From assembly GCA_938046585.1 (NCBI GenBank), contig CALIWR010000002.1, forward strand, positions 1-64,000: DNA of 64,000 nucleotides, written 5' to 3'. Both the position numbers and the translations under genes were made by a program. Origin of the DNA: an uncultured Propionibacteriaceae bacterium. GTDB lineage: Bacteria; Actinomycetota; Actinomycetes; Propionibacteriales; Propionibacteriaceae. Below the pieces are notes generated by a model, which had not been told where the DNA came from, did no database searches, and worked only from the letters and a program-made list of their open reading frames with translations. Shown piece by piece: positions 8,200 through 16,526 of the stretch. Each line of letters opens with the position of its first letter. The stretch's first letter is position 1.

Positions 8200-8880
8200 T
8201 CATTCCCGGGGAGTCGTCTGGGTCGGTTGGCGCCTCGCCAGTGCCTCGACCATCCGCAGCCGGGAGCCGGCCAGGTGAGTGCCCAGCCGGGCCGACAAGG
8301 CCGGCAGGTCGGCGGCCACGGCGGCGTCCAGCAGCAGTTGGTGATCGACCGCCGAGGGGTGCAGGTCGGCGTCTTGACGGTTGGTGACGTCGAGTAGGGC
8401 CGCGAAGGTGGGCTGAAACTGCCGCCACAAGGCCAGTAGGCGGGTATTGCCGGACAATTCGTACAGTTCGCAGTGGAAGGCGAGGTCGGCGACCGCGAAG
8501 GCATGCTGATCGCGTTCGTCTGCGGCGTGCTGCATCTCGACCACCAGCGACTGGGCCCGCTGCCAGTCCGAAGCGGTGGCCTGCGTGATCGCCAGGGCTG
8601 CCGCCAACTGCTCGGCTGCTTCGCGGATCTGGTACAGCTCGGTGATGTCGGTGGCGGTGAATTCCCGGACGAAGAAGCCTCGCCGTCGCGACTCCAGCCA
8701 TCCCTCGGCCATCAAGGTCTTGATGGCATCACGGACCGGTCCCCGGCTCACATCGTGGTCGGCGGCCAGGGAATCCTCCACCAGGTGGGTACCGGCCGGG
8801 AGCTCCCCATCGACGATCTGGGCTCGCAGGATCTCGGCTAGTTGGTCGCCCAACGACACTGCCCGCAGCCGTCGCGCCAT
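8200..8880 (-). CDS. GntR-family transcriptional regulator, FadR/FCD subgroup
   Basis: A 226-residue regulator. The N-terminal winged helix covers residues about 10-75 (LGDQLAEILRAQIVDGEL, then DVSRGPVRDAIKTLMAEGWLE and the wing RRRGFFVREF). The C-terminal all-helical FCD ligand domain (residues about 80-215) has the metal/ligand pattern with VADLAFHCELYELSGN and DHQLLLDA. Regulators of this subgroup bind small carboxylic acids or sugar acids and usually repress a neighbouring catabolic operon. It is divergent from the aldolase/TctCBA/BNR operon, with an operator-like inverted repeat in the shared region, so it probably controls that operon and senses the transported acid or its breakdown product. 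Confidence 0.9.
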   Translation of the reverse strand: MARRLRAVSLGDQLAEILRAQIVDGELPAGTHLVEDSLAADHDVSRGPVRDAIKTLMAEGWLESRRRGFFVREFTATDITELYQIREAAEQLAAALAITQATASDWQRAQSLVVEMQHAADERDQHAFAVADLAFHCELYELSGNTRLLALWRQFQPTFAALLDVTNRQDADLHPSAVDHQLLLDAAVAADLPALSARLGTHLAGSRLRMVEALARRQPTQTTPRE

Positions 8881-8954
8881 CGCCGCCTCCCTTGGTCGTC
8901 CCCCACGTGAACTGACTGTATGCCGTGCCCGGCTGCCGTCGCTTTCACCCTCTC

Positions 8955-9018
8955 TTGCGTCGGTGTCCGGAGGGGACTAGAATAACTCATCGTTAACGGT
9001 AGACGGTCAACGATGAGT
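8955..9018 (+). promoter_or_regulatory. promoter and GntR-operator candidate of the aldolase/TctCBA operon
   Basis: A promoter-like pair TTGCGT (8955-8960) and TAGAAT (8978-8983) has a 17-base spacer. Immediately downstream is a perfect 10-bp inverted repeat, ACTCATCGTT (8985-8994) and AACGATGAGT (9009-9018), enclosing a GTTAAC palindrome (8992-8997). A repressor bound here would cover the transcription start. The right arm includes the ATG at 9013, so translation may really start at GTG 9028, just behind TGAGG (9018-9022). Confidence 0.6.
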
Positions 9019-9897
9019 GAGGTACCGGTGGCGTTGAAGCCCGAGATCCTGTCCGCGGTTACCACGGCGTTCACCGATGCCGGAGAGCTCGATCCCTCCG
9101 CCTTCGAGGCCAACCTGGAACGACTGGAAGCCCTGATCGACGGGGTCTTCGTGGCCGGGACTACCGGAGAGTTTCCGGCCCTGTCGCCCCAAGAACACAG
9201 CGAGCTGGTCAAGGTGGCCCTGGGAGTCTTCGGTCCGCAGCGGGTCGTGGTTCATGTTGGCGCCGCCTCCACCCGACAGGCGGTCGAGCTGGCCAGACGA
9301 GCGGCCCGATTCGGAGCGCAGCGGTTCGCCGCGATCACGCCGTACTATCTGGCAGCCTCTCCGCACGCGACCGGTGACTACCTCTCGGCGATCAAGACCA
9401 CCTGCGGTGGCGAGGTGTACGGCTACCTGTTCCCCGACGTCGCGATCACCGACATCACCCCCGACCAGCTCGGGCCGCTGCTCGACGCCGGTATCGACGG
9501 GCTGAAACTGTCTGGTCGGGCCTCGACCCGGGTTGAGGCCTACCTGGCCCGGGCGCCGCAGGGATTCAAGCTCTGGTCAGGCAACGACGCCGACCTGCCG
9601 CACATCTTGGCGGCCGGCGGAACCGGGACCGTCTCCGGCTGCTCCAGCGTCTGCCCCCAGCCGTGGGTTGACTTCCGCGAGGCCTACCGCGCCGGCGACC
9701 AGACCAGGCTCGCGCAGGCACAGGTACAGATCGAGCAGGTAGTCGCGGCGCTGGGCCCCTCGATCGCCCACCTCAAGCACGGGCTCGACCTCCAGGGCCT
9801 GGCGGGCGGCGACTGCCGAATGAGCATCGACCCGCCCGACGCTGCCACCCGGGCTGCGATCGCCGAAGCCGTGACGATCGCCGCCCCGGCCCACTGA
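9013..9897 (+). CDS. dihydrodipicolinate synthase/N-acetylneuraminate lyase-family aldolase
   Basis: A 294-residue TIM-barrel protein of the DapA/NanA superfamily. GTTGE (residues 49-53) forms the substrate-carboxylate site, Tyr138 (VYGYLFPD) is the catalytic tyrosine position, and Lys165 in GLKLSG is the Schiff-base lysine. The family joins or splits pyruvate-type 2-keto acids. The YGYLFPD motif differs from the YNxP of true DapA, and the gene sits in a transport/catabolism operon rather than with lysine genes, so a catabolic 2-keto-3-deoxy-sugar-acid or sialate-like lyase is likelier than DapA. ATG 9013 lies inside an operator arm; GTG 9028 has the better ribosome site and may be the real start. 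It is followed by tctC after 35 bases. Confidence 0.85.
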   Translation: MSEVPVALKPEILSAVTTAFTDAGELDPSAFEANLERLEALIDGVFVAGTTGEFPALSPQEHSELVKVALGVFGPQRVVVHVGAASTRQAVELARRAARFGAQRFAAITPYYLAASPHATGDYLSAIKTTCGGEVYGYLFPDVAITDITPDQLGPLLDAGIDGLKLSGRASTRVEAYLARAPQGFKLWSGNDADLPHILAAGGTGTVSGCSSVCPQPWVDFREAYRAGDQTRLAQAQVQIEQVVAALGPSIAHLKHGLDLQGLAGGDCRMSIDPPDAATRAAIAEAVTIAAPAH

Positions 9898-9932
9898 CCC
9901 CTCACCGCAACACGACACGAAGGAGTTTCGTC

Positions 9933-10901
9933 ATGAAGCGCAGGATCTTCCTGGGCGGCGCGGCCGCCACTGTTCTGGGCGCGGCTGGGTGCACCACCCG
10001 CGGCACCGCCACCGGCGGGGCATCAGGAACCGCCGCAGCCGGTTTCCCGACCAAAGACCTTAACTTGATCGTCCAGGCGGCGGCTGGTGGCGGCTCGGAC
10101 CTTGCCTCCCGAGCCCTGGCCAGCGCCATGGAACCGATCCTCGGTAAGTCGATCATCGTCGAAAACCGTCCCGGCGCTTCCGGTTCCACGGCCATGTTGT
10201 ACGTGAAAGGCCGCCCCGCCGACGGATACACGATCGGCTTCGGGCCAGTCGAGATCGCCATGCTCGGCAGCCGAAACTTCGACATCAAACCCAGCGACTT
10301 CGACCTGCTTGGCCAGATCATGCTCGGTCCGGGCGTGCTGTCGGTGCCGGCCAGTTCCCCGTACACCACGCTGCAAGAGTTTGTGGCGGCAGCCAAGACC
10401 AAACAGGTCACGGTCGCCAATTCTGGTGCCGGCTCGATCTGGGAGATGCTGGGCGCCAGCCTGACCGCCGAGACCGGCGCCCAGGTCAAGCCGGTCCCGT
10501 TCGACGGCGGCGCCCCGGCGGTGACCGCGGTGCTGTCCAGCCAGGTCGACGCCGCAGCCTCCGGCGTGAACGAGGTGAAGCAACACCTGGCCGACCAGAA
10601 GCTCAAAGTGTTGGCGATCTTCCATTCCGAGCGGCACCCCGAGATGAAGAATGTGCCGACCGCGACCGAGCAGGGCTTCCCGATCGAGATCGGCGGCTGG
10701 GGCGGGATCTATGCCCCCAAGGGTCTGCCGGGCGGGGTCAAGACCTTATGGGAGCAGACCATCAAGAAGGCCGTCGAGACCCCGTCCTACCGCGACATCA
10801 TCACCAAGTCCGGCAATTTGGTGGTCTACAAGTCGGCCGCTGACTTCACTGCCTTCGCCCAGTCCGAATTCGACCGCTTCGCCAAACTGCTGAAGAAGTA
10901 G
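9933..10901 (+). CDS. tctC: tripartite tricarboxylate transporter substrate-binding lipoprotein (TctC/Bug)
   Basis: A 322-residue extracytoplasmic binding protein. It begins MKRRIFLGGAA and has a lipobox LGAAGC at about residue 20, consistent with Tat- or Sec-exported lipoprotein anchoring. The mature part has Bug-family features: LNLIVQAAAGGGSDLASRAL for the first ligand loop, ENRPGASGST, and DGYTIGFG. Bug proteins bind carboxylates such as citrate, but also aromatic and sugar acids, and hand them to TctAB. The ribosome site GAAGGAG precedes ATG 9933. It is the third component of the system with tctB and tctA directly behind it, so the operon encodes a complete TTT importer. Confidence 0.92.
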   Translation: MKRRIFLGGAAATVLGAAGCTTRGTATGGASGTAAAGFPTKDLNLIVQAAAGGGSDLASRALASAMEPILGKSIIVENRPGASGSTAMLYVKGRPADGYTIGFGPVEIAMLGSRNFDIKPSDFDLLGQIMLGPGVLSVPASSPYTTLQEFVAAAKTKQVTVANSGAGSIWEMLGASLTAETGAQVKPVPFDGGAPAVTAVLSSQVDAAASGVNEVKQHLADQKLKVLAIFHSERHPEMKNVPTATEQGFPIEIGGWGGIYAPKGLPGGVKTLWEQTIKKAVETPSYRDIITKSGNLVVYKSAADFTAFAQSEFDRFAKLLKK

Positions 10902-10903
10902 CG

Positions 10904-11416
10904 ATGAGCGATCCCGACGCCGACGAGGTAGTTGTCGAGCAGCGCCAGGCGTCAGTCGACACCGGCGCCCGGCCTTCGCCGAGCATGGAGAAGGCCGTGG
11001 CGGCGATCGCGCTGCTGTTCGGGGTGGCCCTGCTAGTCGGGGCACGGTCGATCCGGGTCCGCAACGAGACCGGCGGGATCGATCCGCGGCTGTGGCCCAC
11101 GGCGATCGCGGTCGGCATCCTGGCCGCGGCCGGCTGGATGACGTTCAACGCGCTCACCGGCCGCCGCGGCGAGCGGGACCTGGAGGCAGCAACCCGCCAT
11201 GGATGGGTGCAGGCCGCGATCACTGTGGTAATCACTGCGGTAGTGCTGGTGCTGTGGCAGGTCGGAGTCAGCTTCTTGCTGCTGGGCCCGCTCTACCTGA
11301 TCGCCCTGAACTTGCTGTACGGGCTGCGTAACCTCGGCTCGCTGCTGCTCTTCCCCGGCATCATCGCCACCATCGTGTACCTGGTCTTCCTGCGCCTGCT
11401 GGGAGTACAGCTATGA
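10904..11416 (+). CDS. tctB: tripartite tricarboxylate transporter small membrane subunit TctB
   Basis: A 170-residue membrane protein with four predicted helices (about residues 28-45, 62-80, 102-122 and 128-168) after a 25-residue acidic/polar N-terminus. The RPTTYPR-like region of TctB is represented by IDPRLWPTAIAVGI. It starts two bases after the tctC stop and its own stop overlaps the tctA start (ATGA at 11413-11416). TctB is the poorly conserved small subunit that partners TctA; assignment relies on size, topology and position between tctC and tctA. Confidence 0.88.
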   Translation: MSDPDADEVVVEQRQASVDTGARPSPSMEKAVAAIALLFGVALLVGARSIRVRNETGGIDPRLWPTAIAVGILAAAGWMTFNALTGRRGERDLEAATRHGWVQAAITVVITAVVLVLWQVGVSFLLLGPLYLIALNLLYGLRNLGSLLLFPGIIATIVYLVFLRLLGVQL

Positions 11417-12897
11417 ACCCGATCATCCAGGGTTTCGAAGCCCTGCTCGACCCGACAGCCCTGCTGTGCATGGCGATCGGATTGGGGATCGGTCTGCTGG
11501 TCGGGGTTTTCCCCGGCCTGACGATCTCGATGGCGGTCGCCTTGGCGACCTCATTCACGCTGACTCTGGAACCAGCCCAGGGCCTGGCGATGCTGCTGTC
11601 GATCTACGTCGCCGCGCAGTACGGTGACCGGATCCCGTCGATCCTGGTCAACACCCCCGGCACCCCAGCTGCGGTGGCCACCACCTTGGACGGCTACCCG
11701 ATGGCCAAGAAAGGGCAGGCCGGGCTGGCGTTGTCGATCTCGGCGATCGCGACCACGGTCGGGATCCTGCTGTCGATGGTGGTCTTCATCTTCCTCGCCC
11801 AACCGATTGCCCGGCTGGCGCTGCGTTTCGGTCCGTACGAGATGTTCGCCTTGGTTGTCTTCGGCCTGACCATCATCATCTCGATCGCGTCCCGATCGGT
11901 CGCCAAAGGAATTTGCTCCGGGCTGCTGGGCCTGGCCCTGGCCACGATCGGGCTGGACCCGATCACCGCCGACGAGCGGTTCACCTTCGGCAGCCAGGAA
12001 CTCACCGGAGGCCTGGACTTCATCGCCTTGATCATCGGCCTCTTCGGGATCACCGAGGTCCTCGACCAGATCATCACCCACCATGCCCACCGGGTACGCC
12101 CGATCAGTTCGCTGGGTCGGTGGTGGCCGAACCGGGGCGAACTGCGCCAGATCATCAAACCGATGAGCCTGTCCGGCCTGATCGGGGTAGTGATCGGGAT
12201 CGTTCCAGCCGCCGGCGGGGACATTGCTGGCCTGATCGGATGGAATCGGGCCAAGGCGATCTCGAAGCACCCGGAGGACTTCGGCAAAGGCACCATCGAA
12301 GGTCTCGTGGGCTCCGATACCGCCTCCAGCTCGACCCTGGGCGGCGCACTCACCACCACCTTGTCGCTGGGGATCCCCGGCGACTCGGTGATGGCGATCA
12401 TGCTGGGCTCGATGGTGATCTGGGGGATCCAGCCCGGCCCGACTCTGTTCGAGCGGCGACCCGACATGGTGATCACGATCGCCACCATCATGATCGTGGC
12501 AACCCTGGTCGCGACCGTCGTCAGCCTGGTACGGACCCGGGGCATGACCAAGCTGCTGGACCTGCGCCCCCAATGGATCTGGGGCATCATCCTGATTTTC
12601 TGCATCATCGGCACCTATGCCACCACCACCAATGTGATGACCTCCGGGCAGATGCTGCTATTCGGGATCCTCGGCCTGGGACTGCGGCGGGTCGGGATGC
12701 CGGCCGGCCCGGTGGTGCTCGGCTTCCTGCTGGGCCCACTGGCGGAGTCGAACTTGCGCCGGGCGATGCTGATCGGCGACGCCACCGGATTCATCACCCA
12801 CCCGATCGCGGCGGTGCTGCTGCTGCTCGGGATCGGCTCCCTCGTACTGCCCGTAGTCCGCGAGCTGCGGGCCCGGCGGACACCATCACCGGCATGA
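11413..12897 (+). CDS. tctA: tripartite tricarboxylate transporter large membrane subunit TctA
   Basis: A 494-residue protein with about 11-12 membrane segments. TctA family hallmarks are visible: GLLVGVFPGLTISMAVAL near residue 27, YGDRIPSILVNTPGTPAA (about residue 72), TLDGYPMAKKGQAG, and the second copy of the repeat at IVPAAGGDIAGLIGWNRAKA with a later SLGIPGDSVMAIML. These repeated Gly-Pro loops are thought to form the substrate path for the proton- or sodium-driven import. Overlaps tctB and the downstream BNR gene by ATGA junctions, so the whole operon is likely translated as one coupled unit. Confidence 0.95.
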   Translation: MNPIIQGFEALLDPTALLCMAIGLGIGLLVGVFPGLTISMAVALATSFTLTLEPAQGLAMLLSIYVAAQYGDRIPSILVNTPGTPAAVATTLDGYPMAKKGQAGLALSISAIATTVGILLSMVVFIFLAQPIARLALRFGPYEMFALVVFGLTIIISIASRSVAKGICSGLLGLALATIGLDPITADERFTFGSQELTGGLDFIALIIGLFGITEVLDQIITHHAHRVRPISSLGRWWPNRGELRQIIKPMSLSGLIGVVIGIVPAAGGDIAGLIGWNRAKAISKHPEDFGKGTIEGLVGSDTASSSTLGGALTTTLSLGIPGDSVMAIMLGSMVIWGIQPGPTLFERRPDMVITIATIMIVATLVATVVSLVRTRGMTKLLDLRPQWIWGIILIFCIIGTYATTTNVMTSGQMLLFGILGLGLRRVGMPAGPVVLGFLLGPLAESNLRRAMLIGDATGFITHPIAAVLLLLGIGSLVLPVVRELRARRTPSPA

Positions 12898-13973
12898 GCA
12901 TCGCCCGCTCGGTGGTGGCGATGTATCCGCTGGGCCGGGCCCAATCCCATTGCTCGACGCTGCTGACACTGGGCGAGGTCACCCTGGTGGCCTGGTTCGC
13001 CGGCGCCCACGAGGGCGCACCGGATTCCCGGATCATGCTCGCCCGACGGCTTGGTGGCCGGGGCTTCAACGAGCCGTACCTGCTCTGGGATGAGGGGCCG
13101 CCGCAGTGGAACCCGGTCCTCGAGACCGGCCCAGACCAGCGGATCTGGCTGTTTTTCAGACGAGGCCCCAACATCCAGACCTGGACGACCTGGGTGACCC
13201 GCTCCGCCGACCGGGGACGGACCTGGTCGACCCCGGAGCCGTTGGTACCCGGTGACTGCGGCGGCCGGGGCCCGGTCCGTAACCCGCCGGTGATCTACGG
13301 CGGGGTCTGGGTCGCGCCGGGCTCGGTCGAACGATGGGGCGAACCGCCCCGCTGGGACTGCTTCGTCGACCTGTACGACGGGCAACGCTGGCAACAGGTG
13401 CCGATCCCGCTGGACCACACCAGGCTACGCGGCGCCGGCTGCATCCAGCCTGCGCTGGTGGAACAGGGCGGGGCGCTGGTCGCCCTGGCCCGGTCCACAG
13501 CCGGGGCCGTCTTCCGCTGCGAGACCCGCGACCCGTACCACTGGCCGGCGCTGCAACCCACCAGCCTGCCCAACAACAATTCCGCAATCAGCGCCGTGAA
13601 CCTGCCAGACGGGCAGATCGCCTGCGTCCACAACCCGTCGCGCGAGAACTGGGGAGCCCGCTGCCCGCTGGTGATCTCGGTCTGCTCGGATGGGCGGAGT
13701 TGGCAGCGGCGGGTCACGGTCGAGTCCGGGGCCGCGCTCGACGAGGCCCCGCCACCGGCCACATCCGATGGGCGCCCCGACACCGCCCACGCCACCGGGG
13801 TTGTTACCACCGGCGCCGGGGAATACTCGTACCCCAGCGCCCGGGTGGTAGGAGACCAGCTGTGGATCAGTTATACCTGGCAGCGGCAGGGGATCGTCGA
13901 GGCCCGGGTCCCGCTGGCCGAGCTGAGAGTCAATCGACCGGTGGCCGAGGCCCCAGGCACTGGTCGATGCTGA
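12894..13973 (+). CDS. BNR/sialidase-like beta-propeller protein
   Basis: A 359-residue protein starting at ATG 12894 in an ATGA overlap with tctA. It has Asp-box-like repeats (SADRGRTWSTPEPL and CSDGRSWQRRV), a GRGPVRNPPV loop, and an ordered LPNNNSAISAVNLPDGQ region, all typical of BNR_2/GH33-fold six-bladed propellers. No signal peptide is seen, so it is probably cytosolic. The family includes exo-sialidases, but the same fold serves hydrolases and lyases of other acidic glycans. Its position behind an aldolase and TTT importer suggests that it cleaves or converts the imported acidic sugar before the aldolase step; the true reaction is unproven. It would be unusual for a real sialidase to be intracellular and TTT-coupled. 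Confidence 0.8.
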   Translation: MSIARSVVAMYPLGRAQSHCSTLLTLGEVTLVAWFAGAHEGAPDSRIMLARRLGGRGFNEPYLLWDEGPPQWNPVLETGPDQRIWLFFRRGPNIQTWTTWVTRSADRGRTWSTPEPLVPGDCGGRGPVRNPPVIYGGVWVAPGSVERWGEPPRWDCFVDLYDGQRWQQVPIPLDHTRLRGAGCIQPALVEQGGALVALARSTAGAVFRCETRDPYHWPALQPTSLPNNNSAISAVNLPDGQIACVHNPSRENWGARCPLVISVCSDGRSWQRRVTVESGAALDEAPPPATSDGRPDTAHATGVVTTGAGEYSYPSARVVGDQLWISYTWQRQGIVEARVPLAELRVNRPVAEAPGTGRC

Positions 13974-14094
13974 TTGGACCGGGTGCCCCGGCGGTGTGCC
14001 TCATCAGACGCCGGGCCGGGAATGGTCAGACCAGGGTCGTGGGTTCGTTGCCCGGACTCCCCAAGAAAAGATCGTCTCGCTAAGGTGGTGGGCC

Positions 14095-14904
14095 GTGGCG
14101 CGCAGGGAGCGGATCCGGGATTGGCTCGACCGGTTGCACCCGGCTGGGCTGCTGTACAGCACGTACGAGCAACGCCTGATCGCGGAACTCGACCCAGACC
14201 GGCTACCTCGACATGTGGCGGTACTGGCAGACGGGAACCGGCGCTGGGCCCGGCTGAACGCCCCCGGCCAGCCGCTGGTCGCCGGCTACCGGGCCGGAGC
14301 CGCCCGGCTGAAAGATTTCGTTGCCTGGTGTGACGATGTGGGCCTGAGCGTGGTCACCTTGTGGGTGCTGTCGACGGATAATTTCGCCCGGATGGCCGAC
14401 GACGAGTTCGGCCCGCTACTGGACGTGATCGCCACCTTGGTGGATGAGCTGGCGACCTCCGGGCGGTGGCGGGTCCGGACCGTAGGCGCGTTGGATCTGC
14501 TGCCGCAAACAGTCGCCGAGCGGCTGCGGACCGCCTGCGCCGCCACCGAGGACCACCAGGGGCTGTGCGTCAACATCGCGGTCTCCTACGGCGGCCGTCA
14601 TGAGCTGCGGGACGCCTTCCGTTCGCTGCTGGCTGAGGAGGCGACCAAGGGCACCACCTTGGAGGAGTTGGCCCGTACCCTGGAGATCGAGCAGATCGCA
14701 GACCACCTGTACACCGCCGGCCAGCCGGACCCGGACCTGATCATCCGCACCTCCGGTGAACAGCGGCTGTCTGGTTTTCTGATGTGGCAGTCGGCGCACT
14801 CGGAATTCTATTTCTGCGAGGCCCTTTGGCCCGACTTCCGGCGGGTCGACTTCCTCCGTGCGCTACGGTCTTACGCCCAGCGGGAGCGCCGCTTCGGTCG
14901 CTAA
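14095..14904 (+). CDS. uppS: (Z)-polyprenyl diphosphate synthase (UppS family)
   Basis: A 269-residue cis-prenyltransferase counted from GTG 14095, preceded by AAGGTGG; an upstream in-frame ATG (13996) adds 33 unrelated residues. DGNRRWA (residues 46-52, Asp46 the Mg-binding residue), the VVTLWVLSTDN strand, CVNIAVSYGGRHEL and the C-terminal RTSGEQRLSGFLMWQSAHSE signature are all intact. The enzyme extends a prenyl diphosphate with isopentenyl units in cis to make the lipid carrier for cell wall and glycan synthesis. The IVSxxxYxxYEQRL N-terminus resembles the second, shorter-chain actinobacterial homolog rather than the main UppS, so product length is uncertain. Confidence 0.9.
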   Translation: MARRERIRDWLDRLHPAGLLYSTYEQRLIAELDPDRLPRHVAVLADGNRRWARLNAPGQPLVAGYRAGAARLKDFVAWCDDVGLSVVTLWVLSTDNFARMADDEFGPLLDVIATLVDELATSGRWRVRTVGALDLLPQTVAERLRTACAATEDHQGLCVNIAVSYGGRHELRDAFRSLLAEEATKGTTLEELARTLEIEQIADHLYTAGQPDPDLIIRTSGEQRLSGFLMWQSAHSEFYFCEALWPDFRRVDFLRALRSYAQRERRFGR

Positions 14905-14946
14905 GAAGAACGTGTCTGCAGCAGATCATTGTGCTAGATATCAGCC

Positions 14947-15765
14947 ATGACGCCGACCTTGACTGCCCTGACCGGTCGTACCGCGCTGGTCACCGGAGCC
15001 AGCCGCCGCCGCGGGATCGGGGCCGCCATCGCGCGGCGCCTGGCCGCGGCCGGCGCCAGCGTCGTGATCCACCACCACCGGCCCCACGACGAGGCCCAAC
15101 CGTGGGGCGGTGACGACCTGGAGGCGGTGCTGGAGCAGATCCGCCCGCTGCTAGGACCCGGCGCCGGCCTGTACGAAGTGGCAGGGGATCTGTCGCAGCC
15201 CGACACCCCTAGCCAGGTGGTGCAACGGGCCCAGGAACTGGCCGGCCCGCTCGACATCGTGGTCTGCAATCACGCCGCCTCCGGCATGGACGGGCCGCTG
15301 CTGGAACAGACAGTCGAGCAGCTGGATCACCACTGGGCCGTCGATGCCCGCTCGGTGCTGTTGATTACCCAGGCCTTCGCCCGTCTCCACGATCCGACCC
15401 GGCCGGGGGCCCGGGTGGTCTGGATGACGTCGGGCCAACAACTCGGCCCCTTGCCCGGCGAGATCGCGTACGGTTCGGCGAAGGCTGCCCTGGCCGGGAT
15501 CACCCAGACCGTCGCCGACGAGCTGGCGGATCTGGGGATCGGGCTGAACACGGTAAACCCGGGTCCGGTCAACAGCGGCTACCTGGACCCGGGGATGGGT
15601 TTCGACGAGACGACCCTCGAGTCGATCCGGCACCGTTTTCCCGGGGGACGGATCGGCGAACCGGATGACCCGGCCCGGCTGATCGCCTGGCTGGTGAGCG
15701 ATGAGGCGGCCTGGGTCATCGGGCAGGTGATCAGCACGGAGGGAGGCTTCCGCCGCCACGGATAG
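14947..15765 (+). CDS. short-chain dehydrogenase/reductase
   Basis: A 272-residue classical SDR. It has the cofactor motif VTGASRRRGIG (about residues 14-24), NHAAS in place of NNAG, and the catalytic set MTSGQQLG (Ser) and YGSAK (Tyr and Lys), followed by NPGPVNSG. The VIHHHRPHDEAQ region after strand 2 carries no acidic residue at its end, which fits NADP(H). The C-terminal TEGGFRRHG ending is typical of 3-oxoacyl-ACP reductase-like members. It follows uppS by 42 bases on the same strand; no pathway context beyond that. The substrate is unknown. Confidence 0.85.
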   Translation: MTPTLTALTGRTALVTGASRRRGIGAAIARRLAAAGASVVIHHHRPHDEAQPWGGDDLEAVLEQIRPLLGPGAGLYEVAGDLSQPDTPSQVVQRAQELAGPLDIVVCNHAASGMDGPLLEQTVEQLDHHWAVDARSVLLITQAFARLHDPTRPGARVVWMTSGQQLGPLPGEIAYGSAKAALAGITQTVADELADLGIGLNTVNPGPVNSGYLDPGMGFDETTLESIRHRFPGGRIGEPDDPARLIAWLVSDEAAWVIGQVISTEGGFRRHG

Positions 15766-15809
15766 GCACGGCCCGGTACGAGATTCTGGGGCCGGGCTAG
15801 GGTGATCCG

Positions 15810-16520
15810 ATGCGATGGTGGGTTTGGGCGGGTGCGCTGGTGCTGCTGGTGGCGGGGCTGCTGGGCGGCACCTTCACAGCCATGACCTCGCGGACCTGGC
15901 AGGTGGCCGGGCGCCTGGTCGCCAGGCTACCCACCACCGAGAAGGTCGTGGCGCTGACCTTCGACGACGGGCCCACCGCAGCCGACCTGGAACCGATCCT
16001 GGCGGCGCTCGAGACCAGGCGCGTGCGGGCCACCTTCTATCTCAACGGGATCGGATTGGAACAGGCCCCGGATGCGGCTCGACGGCTGGTCGCCGGCGGG
16101 CATGAGATCGGCAACCACACCTGGAGCCACCGGCGGATGGTGCTGGTTTCACACCAGACGGTGATCAACGAGATCGAAGCGACCGACGCCGCGATCCGTC
16201 AGGCTGGGTATCGCGGTCCGATCACCTTCCGCCCGCCGTACGGCAAAAAATTGGTCAATCTGCCGCTGTACCTGGCGCACCACCACCGGACCACGGTGAT
16301 GTGGGATGTGGCGGTGGAGGATTTCAGCGCCCACGCCGCGCCGCAGCGTAGCGAGGACCTGGTCCGGCTGACCGTGGCCCAGGCCCGGCCCGGGTCAATC
16401 GTGTTGCTGCATCCGTGGCATGGTCGCCGCGCCACCCAGCAGGCGATCGGTCCGATCATCGACCAGCTCCAGGCCCAGGGCTACCGCTTCGTCACGGTCT
16501 GCGAAGTCCTGGGAATCTAG
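15810..16520 (+). CDS. polysaccharide deacetylase (NodB/CE4 family)
   Basis: A 236-residue protein with an N-terminal signal-anchor (MRWWVWAGALVLLVAGLLGG) and a full NodB domain. The five motifs are visible: TFDDGPT (residues about 51-57, metal and catalytic Asp), GNHTWSH (metal His pair), RPPYGKK, WDVAVEDF, and VLLHPWHGR with the catalytic His. The enzyme should be anchored on the outer face of the membrane and remove N- or O-acetyl groups from peptidoglycan or an extracellular glycan using a divalent metal. It converges on the GH31 gene, six bases apart. Confidence 0.9.
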   Translation: MRWWVWAGALVLLVAGLLGGTFTAMTSRTWQVAGRLVARLPTTEKVVALTFDDGPTAADLEPILAALETRRVRATFYLNGIGLEQAPDAARRLVAGGHEIGNHTWSHRRMVLVSHQTVINEIEATDAAIRQAGYRGPITFRPPYGKKLVNLPLYLAHHHRTTVMWDVAVEDFSAHAAPQRSEDLVRLTVAQARPGSIVLLHPWHGRRATQQAIGPIIDQLQAQGYRFVTVCEVLGI

Positions 16521-16526
16521 GATCCC

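Noticed and set aside
11913..12893. Plus-strand frame overlapping tctA and running into the BNR gene
   Set aside because: The part before 12894 is an out-of-frame reading of tctA; the BNR gene starts at ATG 12894.
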